Positions 50,701-56,113 of a stretch of DNA of 64,000 bases are shown in pieces. The DNA comes from Dreissena polymorpha (taxonomy: Eukaryota > Mollusca > Bivalvia > Myida > Dreissenidae), in NCBI RefSeq assembly GCF_020536995.1, contig NC_068357.1, forward strand, positions 146,702,559 through 146,766,558, written 5' to 3'. The notes under the pieces are model-generated. The model did not search any database, was not told the DNA's origin, and was given only the letters and a program-made list of their open reading frames with translations. Positions within the stretch are counted from its first letter, which is position 1. Each line of letters begins with the position of its first letter. Made by a program: the position numbers and the translations under genes.

Positions 50701-52892
50701 TACTATCAGAATAGCAAACAGTTTGGATCCTGATGAGACGCCACGTTCTGAGGCGTCTCCTCTTGATCCAAACTGTTTGCCAAGACCTTTAAAATTGGTT
50801 CCAGCGCTGAAAGGGTTAAATTGTGTTATCAAATGTTTAATTGCCATTTTTAAAGAGGTACTGCTTCCAATTAAAAAGTTTTTATTCAGATAAATCTGTA
50901 GTTATTTTAACTATGAGCTCTTTAATTCAAAAGGCATACTGGTTAATTCATTTATTACTGATATAATCTACCAGTATTAGTTATCTGAATTTGTTATCCT
51001 CCGCCAGAGGCGGAAGGATATATGGAGAATTGGCGTTTTCCATCCTTCTGTCATTTTTTGTTTCCGTCTGTTTGTCGCAAAATTTAGAAAATAGCAGGGA
51101 ATATCAATTTAACAAATTTGCTTGTTTAGAGTACATAAAAAACTCATGCATATATTTGCATATTTTCTTGCTTCTGAAGAATCTTAAATAATATTACATA
51201 TATATTTATTTTACAGGGAATGGATATTATTGAGCGTTTAGATTCCAAGGGTTTTTCTTCCTACCTAAAACAGTATCAAAATACAATTTGTGGGCGACAT
51301 CCTATAGGAGTACTGTTACATGTAAGTACAAAATTGCATTTGATTCAATTCGAGCCGTGCTCTGTGGAAAAGAGGTTTAATGCATGTTCATAGTTACAGT
51401 GTCGTCTCAGATAGTAAGGGACGACACTTTTCGCTTTTATGATATTTTCTGTTTAAAGAAAGTGTCTTCCCTGATTAGTCTGTGTGTACTGCACAGGCTA
51501 ATCTGGGACGACACTGTGCACATGCATTTAACCCCCTATGCACTGAGCATGGCTCATTCAAATTTTTGTAAATGAATAATTTGTGTCAACTCTAGGGCTG
51601 TAACAAATACACTAGGTGACAAATACGATACGTATCACGAATACAGGGTGGCCAATAGGAATATTTATTCGCGAATATGAATTTCAATGAACAAAAATTA
51701 TACTGACAACTTGACATGACATTATATAGTATGAAACTATAAGTATTTGTCAATTTGATTAATTGAGTATTATTGCGTACTGAAAATATGAAATATAACA
51801 CTTTAAAATAACAAAACACTGACTAGAATTGCTTAAACTTTGAACACAGTTTTGAAAACATGACTTGTAGTGTCAACATTATCAATAGCATTCCCTTTGC
51901 TAGGCTCCATATTTGTTGATAAGTTGCACAATCATTGTCGTGAAGATAAACAAAAAAGAAATTCCATCTGCTTATCCTGTGTGTGTATGTTTGAGCATCA
52001 AATCACTTGTATTTACCTAAATAAACATTAAACAACCGTTAAAAGATTTTTCAATTAAATGTCATAAATATTCAACCGGTGCCATCCATTTTTGTTGATA
52101 ATCTCACTAAGTAACATAGTGGGTGGGGTAAACATGATGAAAAACGCCGAAATAAGGAGAAGAACATTTAAATATAGGGTTTCATTGTATGAATCTTCAT
52201 TTGTAAGGCAAGATAAGATGATTAAACTTTCAAACTCGAAACCACGTTGTTTGTATTTGTCAAATATTCGGTTCCGGAGGTGGCAAATAACGAATACCAT
52301 TCGTCCACAGCCGTATTCGAGTATTTTGAATATTCGAATGTATCATTACAGCCCTAGTCAACACAGCAAGATTGCTTTAACTGCTGAATTTACCTCCACA
52401 GTTAGGGGGTGTATTCTAGTCGCTTTGTTTGTTTGTTAAAGGTTATAAGTAAGTGGTTCAAACTACTTCTATATGTCTTAAGAATAAGTTGTCACAAATA
52501 TGTAATGATCATGAAGTTTAAATGGCAAGACACTCATACTAAATTGGCGACTTATTCCTTCATGATTAAACCTTAAACTTAGCTCACAAAGTGCTACTGA
52601 GATATTAGTCATATTCATGTCAAATCTCTAGTTCAGATTTATAGCACAGTTTCAAATATTTTGTTGTATAAGAATGGCAAAAGCTAAGTTAAAGCCAGTT
52701 GTTAACATTATTTTACAATTTTAAATTACTCTGCTGTATTGTACTCCTTTTCAGACGGTGGATGCAATGCGGAGCATAGGGAATGGTCACCACGTGTCTT
52801 TCAGGTTCCTTAAATATTCCCAGTCTAGCAAGTGTCAGAACATGAGGGACTCTTCAGTTAGCTACGCAGCTGGTGTGCTCACCATACAATGA
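26658..52892 (+). CDS. MEMO1: MEMO1 orthologue, nine exons, complete
   Basis: Nine exons (26658-26730, 33334-33415, 34298-34366, 36573-36685, 38314-38425, 44194-44336, 48889-48965, 51217-51321, 52755-52892) join in frame to 912 nt, 303 residues. Human MEMO1 has 297. Every junction is GT/AG with consistent phase. Family landmarks are all present: [49 protein letters not shown] and SSVSYAAG. The residues aligned with the human metal site (H49, H81, C244) are H53, H85 and C248. MEMO is a cytosolic relative of LigB-type non-haem iron dioxygenases. In animals it binds copper and iron and links ErbB2 and other receptors to the cytoskeleton and cell motility. The start is ambiguous: a second Met at codon 6 is nearer the human N terminus, and TTTCTTGTAG just before the first ATG could be an acceptor from a 5' UTR exon. 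It is tail to tail with the B-box gene at 56114-57625. Confidence 0.95.
27950..28390 (+). repeat. Pearl-like tandem units, partial
   Basis: About three degraded units of the type CACATTTATTGTCCGATC…CATGAAACTTGGTCAGA…CATGGCCACCAGGGGGCGGGGC…CTTATATGGCTATAGTAAA. Head and tail are missing. They lie in MEMO1 intron 1. Confidence 0.75.
28850..29525 (+). repeat. Pearl-like element, 'ATGCCCC' family
   Basis: The head TATGCCCCTGGTATGGTGGC is followed by a 16-bp minisatellite (AGTATGTGTGTATGTC, four units at 28890-28950), then TCCGTCCGTCCG. About four body units with TTGGCCATAAC, GATAGCAACTTGATATT, GAGTGGTGAAAGG and TCCTTCAAGGTCA follow. It ends GGGCATTGTGTTTCTG then ACACATCTCTTGTT. Confidence 0.8.
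29755..29930. repeat. Small GC-rich hairpin repeat
   Basis: A strong 11-bp stem CCGACGTGTCC / GGACACATCGG (one mismatch) lies between two direct copies of 'tttgtgactTAGG/tttgtgactGAGG'. The class is unknown. Confidence 0.4.
30102..30962 (-). mobile_element. hAT-like element H2
   Basis: It is 861 bp, from CAGGGGTTTTTTCTGCC (plus-strand left end) to GTGCTGAAAAACCCCTG, with a perfect 5-bp target duplication AAACA (30097-30101, 30963-30967). It is the uninterrupted partner of H1. The minus-strand frame 30268-30630 (120 codons, [12 protein letters not shown]… to [17 protein letters not shown]) resembles the N-terminal exon of hAT-type transposase genes, where an 'EYPWL' motif precedes a zinc finger. 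The rest of the transposase is absent, so the element is non-autonomous. It lies in MEMO1 intron 1. Confidence 0.85.
31158..31210. repeat. Imperfect palindrome
   Basis: GGAAATCAGGGAGGGGGGG and its partner CCCCCTCCTTTTTGATTTC form a 19-bp arm hairpin with a short loop. A pearl-like 3' remnant follows at 31245. Confidence 0.6.
31245..31446 (+). repeat. Pearl-like element, 3' remnant
   Basis: One unit (CATGAAACTTGGTCAGACC) is followed by the family's 3' tail GGGCTGCACAGAACAGGTCA, then GAGCGACTTTGGGCTTTTCA and GGCCCT. The tail forms a GGGC…GCCC hairpin. Confidence 0.75.
31447..33333. other. MEMO1 intron 1, distal part
   Basis: Mostly unique AT-rich sequence. It holds a 33-bp direct duplication at 31942-32004 (TATACAATTATGCACTATC) and a 33-bp minisatellite at 32835-32958. 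Nothing else was recognised. Confidence 0.5.
32831..32960 (+). repeat. 33-bp minisatellite, four units
   Basis: GTTGATGGGTAGGGAGTGCA recurs with an exact 33-bp period (32838, 32871, 32904, 32937). Because 33 is a multiple of three, it stays open on the minus strand and mimics a repeat protein. Confidence 0.9.
33334..33415 (+). CDS. MEMO1: MEMO1 exon 2
   Basis: Codes residues 25-51 plus two bases of codon 52: [18 protein letters not shown]… to ALIAP. The acceptor is TTATGTTGCAG| and the donor is ACC|GTATGT. Confidence 0.95.
33984..34225. mobile_element. piggyBac-like TTAA MITE, P1
   Basis: TTAA flanks both ends of CCCTTTCCCACTTAGAAGC … CATATCTAAGTGGTAAAGGG. The interior has inverted arms around GCATAAAACCAGAACAG and CTGGTTTTATGCTGTTTG. 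The TTAA duplication and CCCTTT ends fit piggyBac-type non-autonomous elements. It is related to P2 at 38010-38211. Confidence 0.75.
34298..34366 (+). CDS. MEMO1: MEMO1 exon 3
   Basis: Codes the end of P52 through R74 plus two bases of codon 75: [20 protein letters not shown]. It contains H53, matching human metal ligand H49. The acceptor is TGTTTTTCAG| and the donor is GCAT|GTAAGG. Confidence 0.95.
34482..35424 (+). mobile_element. hAT-like element H3
   Basis: It is 943 bp, from CAGGGTTTTTTTTACTAAG to CTAAAAAAAACCCCTG, with a perfect 5-bp duplication ATCAT (34477-34481, 35425-35429). Subterminal GACGCCGA…TCGGCGTC at 34506-34524 is a perfect 8-bp hairpin, and CGTCTTCCCC recurs near the right end. 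A 102-codon plus-strand frame (34905-35213, [20 protein letters not shown]…) occupies the position of the H2 frame but has a different sequence. It is probably the first exon of a related transposase gene. Confidence 0.8.
35817..36139. mobile_element. hAT-like element H4, short
   Basis: It is 323 bp, from CAGGGTTTTTTTCCCAC to CCAAAAAAAAACCTG, with a perfect 5-bp duplication GCAAT (35812-35816, 36140-36144). The ends are the same type as H1-H3. The interior is T-rich and has no frame of interest. Confidence 0.75.
36327..36544. mobile_element. Foldback MITE, M1
   Basis: The arms GAAAGGGGGCTTAATGCATG and its complement around CATTCATTAAACCCCCTTTTC pair. Inner arms TGTCGTCTGCACAGGCTAAT and ATTAGCCTGTGCGGACTGAC pair as well. 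The same element occurs at 51352-51555 (M2). It ends 28 bp before MEMO1 exon 4. Confidence 0.75.
36573..36685 (+). CDS. MEMO1: MEMO1 exon 4
   Basis: Codes residues 75-112 plus one base: [20 protein letters not shown]… to LNVDSK. It contains the GPSHHV motif with H85, matching human H81. The acceptor is GACTTTTGCAG| and the donor is AAAA|GTAGGT. Confidence 0.95.
36710..37568. other. MEMO1 intron 4, unique part
   Basis: Unique AT-rich intron sequence with no recognisable element. Confidence 0.4.
37569..38009 (+). repeat. 41-bp minisatellite, 11 units
   Basis: CTTTACCACTTACATGTAGA recurs at 37573, 37600, then every 41 bp from 37641 to 37969. One early unit is shortened to 27 bp. The unit equals the left end of a piggyBac-like MITE of the P1/P2 type (compare the P1 end …TCTAAGTGGTAAAGGG), and the array runs straight into P2. 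Confidence 0.9.
38010..38211. mobile_element. piggyBac-like TTAA MITE, P2
   Basis: Inverted copy of P1. It has inner arms GCATAAAGCCTGAACAG / CTGTTCTGGTTTTATGC and the right end TTCTAAGTGGGAAAGGG, followed by TTAA at 38208-38211. Its left terminus has been amplified into the 41-bp array. Confidence 0.8.
38314..38425 (+). CDS. MEMO1: MEMO1 exon 5
   Basis: Codes residues 113-149 plus two bases: [20 protein letters not shown]… to KAME. It contains the near-invariant [11 protein letters not shown]. The acceptor is TTGATTTCAG| and the donor is GAGAG|GTAGGG. Confidence 0.95.
38684..39345 (+). repeat. Pearl-like element, decayed
   Basis: The head AGCTCACCTGAGCATGATGT is followed by about four diverged units with GATGAAACT, TATCTAGG and AAACTAGATCA. 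No clear tail was seen. Confidence 0.6.
39368..39713 (+). repeat. Pearl-like element, 'ATGCCCC' family
   Basis: It runs from TTATGCCCCCGGATCGAATG through GATAGCAACTTGATATTTGG and GTGGTGAATGGTCAAGG to GGGCATTGTGTTTCTGAC, ending ACACATTTCTTGTT. One body unit. Confidence 0.8.
40168..42135 (+). repeat. Pearl-like tandem array, 'CTCACCTGAG' family
   Basis: It starts at the hairpin CTGAGCGCAACATGCTCTTG and restarts near 40720 (GTGTGCTCATGGTGAGC). About eleven units of 150-170 bp follow, each with CACATTTATTGTCC, CATGAAACTTGGTCAGA, TGATATCTTGGA, AAAAACATGGC and CTTATATGGCTATAG. It ends CTCAGTTGAGCAGCTTTGGG then CCTTTCAGGCCCTCTTGTT. All apparent frames here are shadows of the repeat. Confidence 0.85.
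42136..42895 (+). repeat. Pearl-like array, second adjacent copy
   Basis: Three to four further units follow directly, then a diverged tail ending GTGAGTGATCTAGGGC then TATCCAGGCCCTCATGTTT. This is head-to-tail placement of two elements. Confidence 0.7.
42953..43976. mobile_element. hAT-like element with 6-bp duplication
   Basis: It is 1,024 bp, from CAGGGCTCCCCCTGGCCC to GGCAGCGGGAGCCCTG, with a perfect 6-bp duplication TTTGAA (42947-42952, 43977-43982). The interior has an inverted pair near 43830-43912 (TTTGGCGAAAAACGTTCG and GACGTTTTCGCCAAACG). No transposase frame is present. Confidence 0.75.
44194..44336 (+). CDS. MEMO1: MEMO1 exon 6
   Basis: Codes residues 150-197 plus one base: [20 protein letters not shown]… to SSDFCHW. 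The acceptor is TTTTATTTCAG| and the donor is TGGG|GTAGGT. Confidence 0.95.
44755..46545 (+). repeat. Pearl-like tandem array, 'CTCACCTGAG' family
   Basis: The head ACCTGAGCACAACCTGCTCA then TGGTGAGCTTTTGTGATC is followed by about eleven units of about 150 bp and the tail CTGCACAGAACAGGTCAG then GAGCGACTTTGGGCC…GGCCCTCTTGT. It is close to the array at 40168-42135 in sequence and unit order. Confidence 0.85.
46593..46950 (+). repeat. Pearl-like heads, truncated
   Basis: The head AGCTCACCTGAGAACAGC…GTTCTCATGGTAAGC is joined to a second head GTCCCCTACTGGTTTCACC…GGAGAGGAC followed by (CAGTCTGT)n. A short body with CATGAAACTTGGAACATGG follows. The two families are fused and no tail was seen. Confidence 0.65.
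46953..48134. mobile_element. Decayed DNA transposon remnant
   Basis: Short terminal inverted repeats GGGTGAAAGTT (46953-46963 and complement 48124-48134) bound 1.18 kb. Inside, 47442-47720 is open and reads [16 protein letters not shown]. In the next frame it reads [13 protein letters not shown]…HVKN, which resembles the BED-type zinc finger exon of DNA-transposon-derived genes, broken by a frameshift. A cluster of GC-rich hairpins lies at 48017-48095. The target duplication was not resolved. Confidence 0.45.
48160..48700 (+). repeat. Pearl-like units, decayed
   Basis: Three diverged units (CACATTTATTGTCCAATATT, CATGAAACTTGGTCAAAAC) are followed by a remnant tail TCTAGTTCCTTCAGGTC. Confidence 0.6.
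48889..48965 (+). CDS. MEMO1: MEMO1 exon 7
   Basis: Codes residues 198-223: [20 protein letters not shown]… to DKM. The acceptor is TTCTATTCCAG| and the donor is ATG|GTGAGC. Confidence 0.95.
49085..49815 (+). repeat. Tandem array of about 168-bp units
   Basis: Four units share CACTACCAAGAGGAGATGTG, AGTTATGGCCCTTTGAAATT and CAATTCTTGTCCG…GGCTATTT. The third and fourth are progressively diverged. The array ends CCCGTCCCCGACGGTTTCTT then GTTA, a pearl-like tail. No head is visible, so the element is 5' truncated. It starts only about 120 bp past exon 7. Confidence 0.8.
49820..50513 (+). repeat. Pearl-like array, 'CTCACCTGAG' family
   Basis: The head CTCACCTGAGCACAACGTG / CTCATGGTGAG forms a strong hairpin. 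About four units and the tail GTGAGCGACTTTGGGC…CCCACTTGTTA follow. It begins immediately after the CTTGTTA that ends the previous array. Confidence 0.8.
50607..50819. mobile_element. piggyBac-like TTAA MITE, P3
   Basis: TTAA flanks CCCTTTGCATGCTGGG … CCAGCGCTGAAAGGG (50611-50815). Inner arms CAAACAGTTTGGATCC and GGATCCAAACTG-type sequence (here TTGATCCAAACTGTTTG) form a long hairpin. It is nearly identical to P4 at 55373-55586. Confidence 0.85.
50996..51075 (+). repeat. Pearl-like head, truncated
   Basis: The hairpin TCCTCCGCCAGAGGCGGAAGGA and a following TTTCCGTCTGTTTGTCGCAA represent a further head type without body or tail. Confidence 0.5.
51217..51321 (+). CDS. MEMO1: MEMO1 exon 8
   Basis: Codes residues 224-258: [20 protein letters not shown]… to GVLLH. 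It contains [10 protein letters not shown] with C248, matching human C244. The acceptor is ATTTTACAG| and the donor is CAT|GTAAGT. Confidence 0.95.
51352..51555. mobile_element. Foldback MITE, M2
   Basis: The ends GAGCCGTGCTCTGTGG and TGCACTGAGCATGGCTC pair, as do inner arms TGTCGTCTCAG and CTGGGACGACA. Same family as M1. It starts 30 bp past the exon 8 donor. Confidence 0.75.
51593..52356. mobile_element. hAT-like element with 8-bp duplication
   Basis: It is 764 bp, from TAGGGCTGTAACAAATAC to TATCATTACAGCCCTA. It is flanked by GTCAACTC (51585-51592) and GTCAACAC (52357-52364), an 8-bp duplication with one mismatch. Inner arms around GAATATTTATTCGCGAATA and CGAGTATTTTGAATATTCG are palindromic. 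No intact transposase frame was seen. Confidence 0.75.
52755..52892 (+). CDS. MEMO1: MEMO1 exon 9 (coding part) with stop
   Basis: Codes residues 259-303 and [23 protein letters not shown]… to [13 protein letters not shown]. The acceptor is CTCCTTTTCAG|. The human end is [13 protein letters not shown]. Confidence 0.95.
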   Translation, partial: TVDAMRSIGNGHHVSFRFLKYSQSSKCQNMRDSSVSYAAGVLTIQ

Positions 52893-53934
52893 TCTGTGAT
52901 ACAACTAGTTTGTTTGCAATGGTACCTATCACATGTAATCACTCAAAGTATACTGAACAAATGGGAATGCCAGTATGTCAAAGAGTCTGCCTGTAGTGTG
53001 TGTCGTATCAGCTTTACACTGCCCTTACACATGCAATTGTTTGATGCAAAATCCTAACCTTTATACATGTAGATGTTTTTTTATATAAAATTCATATTTG
53101 CAATTAATTACTGGACACATTCAATTGGTATTCTTATGTTTGCAACATAGAACCTTTATATGAAATCTTGATGAATCTCATACGAGATATAAGAGGGGTG
53201 CTTGTAAAGTTTTGTCAATATGAATGAGTAATCTTTAAACCTTTTCATTTAAAATGTTGTAAAAAACTAATTGTAACCACAGTTATGTTTTGAAAAATTT
53301 GAGTTCAATTAATGTGAGTTTGGGTGAATGCTTTATAACAGTCTACTAGAACTGTGTTATGTTGTACAATTATTATGCATACATGTTAACACTTTGTAGC
53401 AAAATTTCGGTTTATTGATTAGCTTCATTAATTTAAAGTTTAGATTGCTGTTTAAATCACAATCATTTTTTTCTTCTGGATTCTAGTGTTCTGGTTACCA
53501 ACTTTCTTCCCATATGTCTCAAGTGTTCACTTGATTTCACACATTGATTTTAAAACATGTGGTTAGCTGTTTTTAAAACCAACCATAGATATATGTCTTT
53601 AGTTGAAGCTTATTGCATATAGACAAAAACCTTTTGTTTAGATATCTATATAATTCATTTATACATATAAACAAGGTGTAACAAAATTAAAAATTTCGAC
53701 TTCTTTCATTGATATTGAATTAAGAACAAACAGGGGACTAACACATCTGTAATCTCAATATTGATGTCTCATAAATGTATGTAAAATGTATGTGATTTGT
53801 ATTGATCTGCTTTCATACATTGCTTAATAAGAATGCATTTTAAATCGTACTCATTTCTTAAAGCTTTGCATGTTAGAATGATGGTTGCTTTTTCGCGTTT
53901 GAAAGTGCAGCAACATTTCACCTGATTCTTTTTA
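52893..53934. other. MEMO1 3' UTR / intergenic
   Basis: Unique AT-rich DNA after the MEMO1 stop, with no clear coding frame or repeat. It presumably holds the 3' UTR; a canonical AATAAA close to the stop was not found, so the mRNA end cannot be placed. Confidence 0.4.
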
Positions 53935-53935
53935 T

Positions 53936-54204
53936 GCCCCCCAATGAGGGCATATAGTGATTGGACCGTCCGTCCGTCTGTCTGTCTTTCCGTCACACTT
54001 TGCATTTAGGTTTCTGTGTTTTGGTTTTGAAAAATGAATGTCCCTTCAGATAGCAACTTGATATTTGGCATGCATGTGTATCACATGGAGCTGCACATTT
54101 TGAGTGGTGAAAGTTCAAGGTTATCCTTCAAGGTCAAAGGTCAAATATATTGCTTCAAACGGCAAAGGGTGCATTGTGTTTCTAATCAAACACATCTCTT
54201 GTTA
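53936..54204 (+). repeat. Pearl-like element, 'ATGCCCC' family
   Basis: The head hairpin TATGCCCCCCAATGAGGGCA then TA is followed by GTCCGTCCGTCTGTCTG. One unit with GATAGCAACTTGATATTTGG and the tail GCATTGTGTTTCTAATC then AAACACATCTCTTGTTA follow. Confidence 0.85.
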
Positions 54205-54525
54205 TACCCCCACAAACAAAGTTTAGGGGGGTATATAGGAGTGAACTTATCTGTTTATTTAATGGTCGGTCCGTGTCCGCTTTCTAATACAAGTAGTTTT
54301 CATCCAATTTTCACCACGCTTGGTCAGAAGTTGTATCTAGATAATATGTAGGTCAAGTTCGAACATGGGCCATGCCGGGTCAAAAACTAGGTCACGGGGT
54401 CTCTTAGTGCGTTTTAAACATTGAGCATGGTGTCCCCTGTTTTTTTGTGATGACAACATGCAAAATATTCTGTGTCAATGCCCCATGTGGGGTATTTGTC
54501 ACGTCTGTGACAAAGCTCTAGTTAT
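54205..54525 (+). repeat. Pearl-like element, 'ACCCCCACAAA' family
   Basis: The head hairpin TACCCCCACAAACAAAGTTT / AGGGGGGTA begins directly after the CTTGTTA of the previous element. Two body units with TGTCCGCTTTCTAATACAAG and ATCTAGATAATATGTAGGTC follow, with the tail ACGTCTGTGACAAAGCTCTA then GTTA. Confidence 0.8.
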
Positions 54526-55372
54526 TTTCTTAACTTAGGTTAATTCATGCACTGGTTATAAAACAAAAGAAGCGCAACAGTTAATAATTAAGTGTATATA
54601 TTTTTTGTTTGAAAACAAATTTTTTAAATTAGTAAAAATAACATGTTGATATTCTTTAAATATTGATGTGTATGTGTGTTAAATTAATGGCTGTTCTTTT
54701 CCTTTACATGAGACTGTGTTTGTTAATAGTTGTTTGAAAAGATTTATGATATCATAATAATATTGATTATTGGATGTTATTCTTGACTGCTGCTCCTCCC
54801 ATATTATTTGAAACTGTCATTGCGTGTATTGTATATTAAATGTTTGAATGTCAACATTTTCAATTTTACTTTGACAGTTGATGTTTTGAAGGGATTGACA
54901 AATCACTGAGTTAACTACATAGCAATGACAGTACACAAGGTGCCCTCCTTTGCACCTGCATCGCAATCATTTTGTCTTCAAACAATTCCTTTTCAACTAT
55001 TTATGATGCCAATATTGACTGTTAAATTATTTAAATTGTTCTTTACCTTTAATGAGATTTAGACGCAGTGTGTTCTCATCATTACTAAAGATGTGCTATT
55101 TCCAATATTTATTATTTATTTGGTGTTAATGTGAGATTTTTTTTAATGCATCCTTGCTGGACAAAGTATTTCTCGGGATGAAGTGTTAGTGACTTATTTT
55201 AAAGATTTGATCCATGACTTTGAATTGTGACATAAACCTAGGAACCTTTTACTCGACATTCTGTCCAGTGTTGCTGATCAATTGATAAGTTATTTAAAAA
55301 TCCATCCATGCTGGACAAAGGTTTGGTACAGACAAGGTGTGAATGACTTAGTCACAATTTAGACATATAACC
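54526..55372. other. Intergenic, nothing recognised
   Basis: AT-rich unique sequence between MEMO1 and the first B-box gene. Faint traces of a decayed tandem repeat ('tgctggacaaag') appear near 55150 and 55305. Confidence 0.35.
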
Positions 55373-55586
55373 TTAACCCTTTGCATGCTGGGAAATTTGT
55401 TGTCTGCTAAAATGTTGTCTGCTGAATTTCTAAAATTAGCATTTTCTTCAATTTTTTTTCAAAGAATACTATCAGAATAGCAAACAGTTTGGATCCTTAT
55501 GAGACGCCACATTTTGTGGGGTCTCATCTGGATCCAAACTGTTGGCAAAGGCCTTTAAAATTTGGTTCCAGCGCTTAAAGGGTTAA
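55373..55586. mobile_element. piggyBac-like TTAA MITE, P4
   Basis: TTAA flanks CCCTTTGCATGCTGGG … CCAGCGCTTAAAGGG (55377-55582). It matches P3 over nearly its whole length, with the same inner hairpin (CAAACAGTTTGGATCC … GGATCCAAACTGTTGG). Confidence 0.85.
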
Positions 55587-56113
55587 CTAAGTGTCTTAGG
55601 TGCAATATTCTGTCTCATCATGCTGAACATTCTGCAAAGTTTTGTTTTGAAAATTCGTCCAATACTGGGCTAAGTTACGCGCCCGACTAAGTGTTCAGAA
55701 CTGATTTTCTAAAATTTTACTTTGAATTCTGATCTAGCATAAAATGCCCAGACTTTTAGTCTTTACTAGACATTTGCAACATACAGATATATATAAGAAC
55801 ACATTTTTAACTATGATTTCATAGCAACACACTTTCAAAATAAAGAATATAAACTCATTATCATACAATTTACAAATGGGCAAGTAACGTTTTCGAGTTA
55901 CATTTATGTACTTCTATAAATGAAAGCCATCTTCACAAGTCTACATCTGCATACTTGTAATTGTAAACATAAATAACAAGTATTGCATTACACATTATTC
56001 TTGAGTTGCTAATAACACTGCAATAAATATTTCAACACTTGAAAAAGACATTCGATACCATTCAGTGAGAGTTTTGTTATAACTTTAAAGTCTTTTTAAT
56101 TTTAAATTCCGGT
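55587..56113. other. 3' flank of the first B-box gene
   Basis: AT-rich sequence that should hold the 3' UTR of the minus-strand gene. The only polyadenylation-like signal noticed (ATTAAA on the minus strand, 56095-56100) is too close to the stop to be convincing. Confidence 0.3.
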
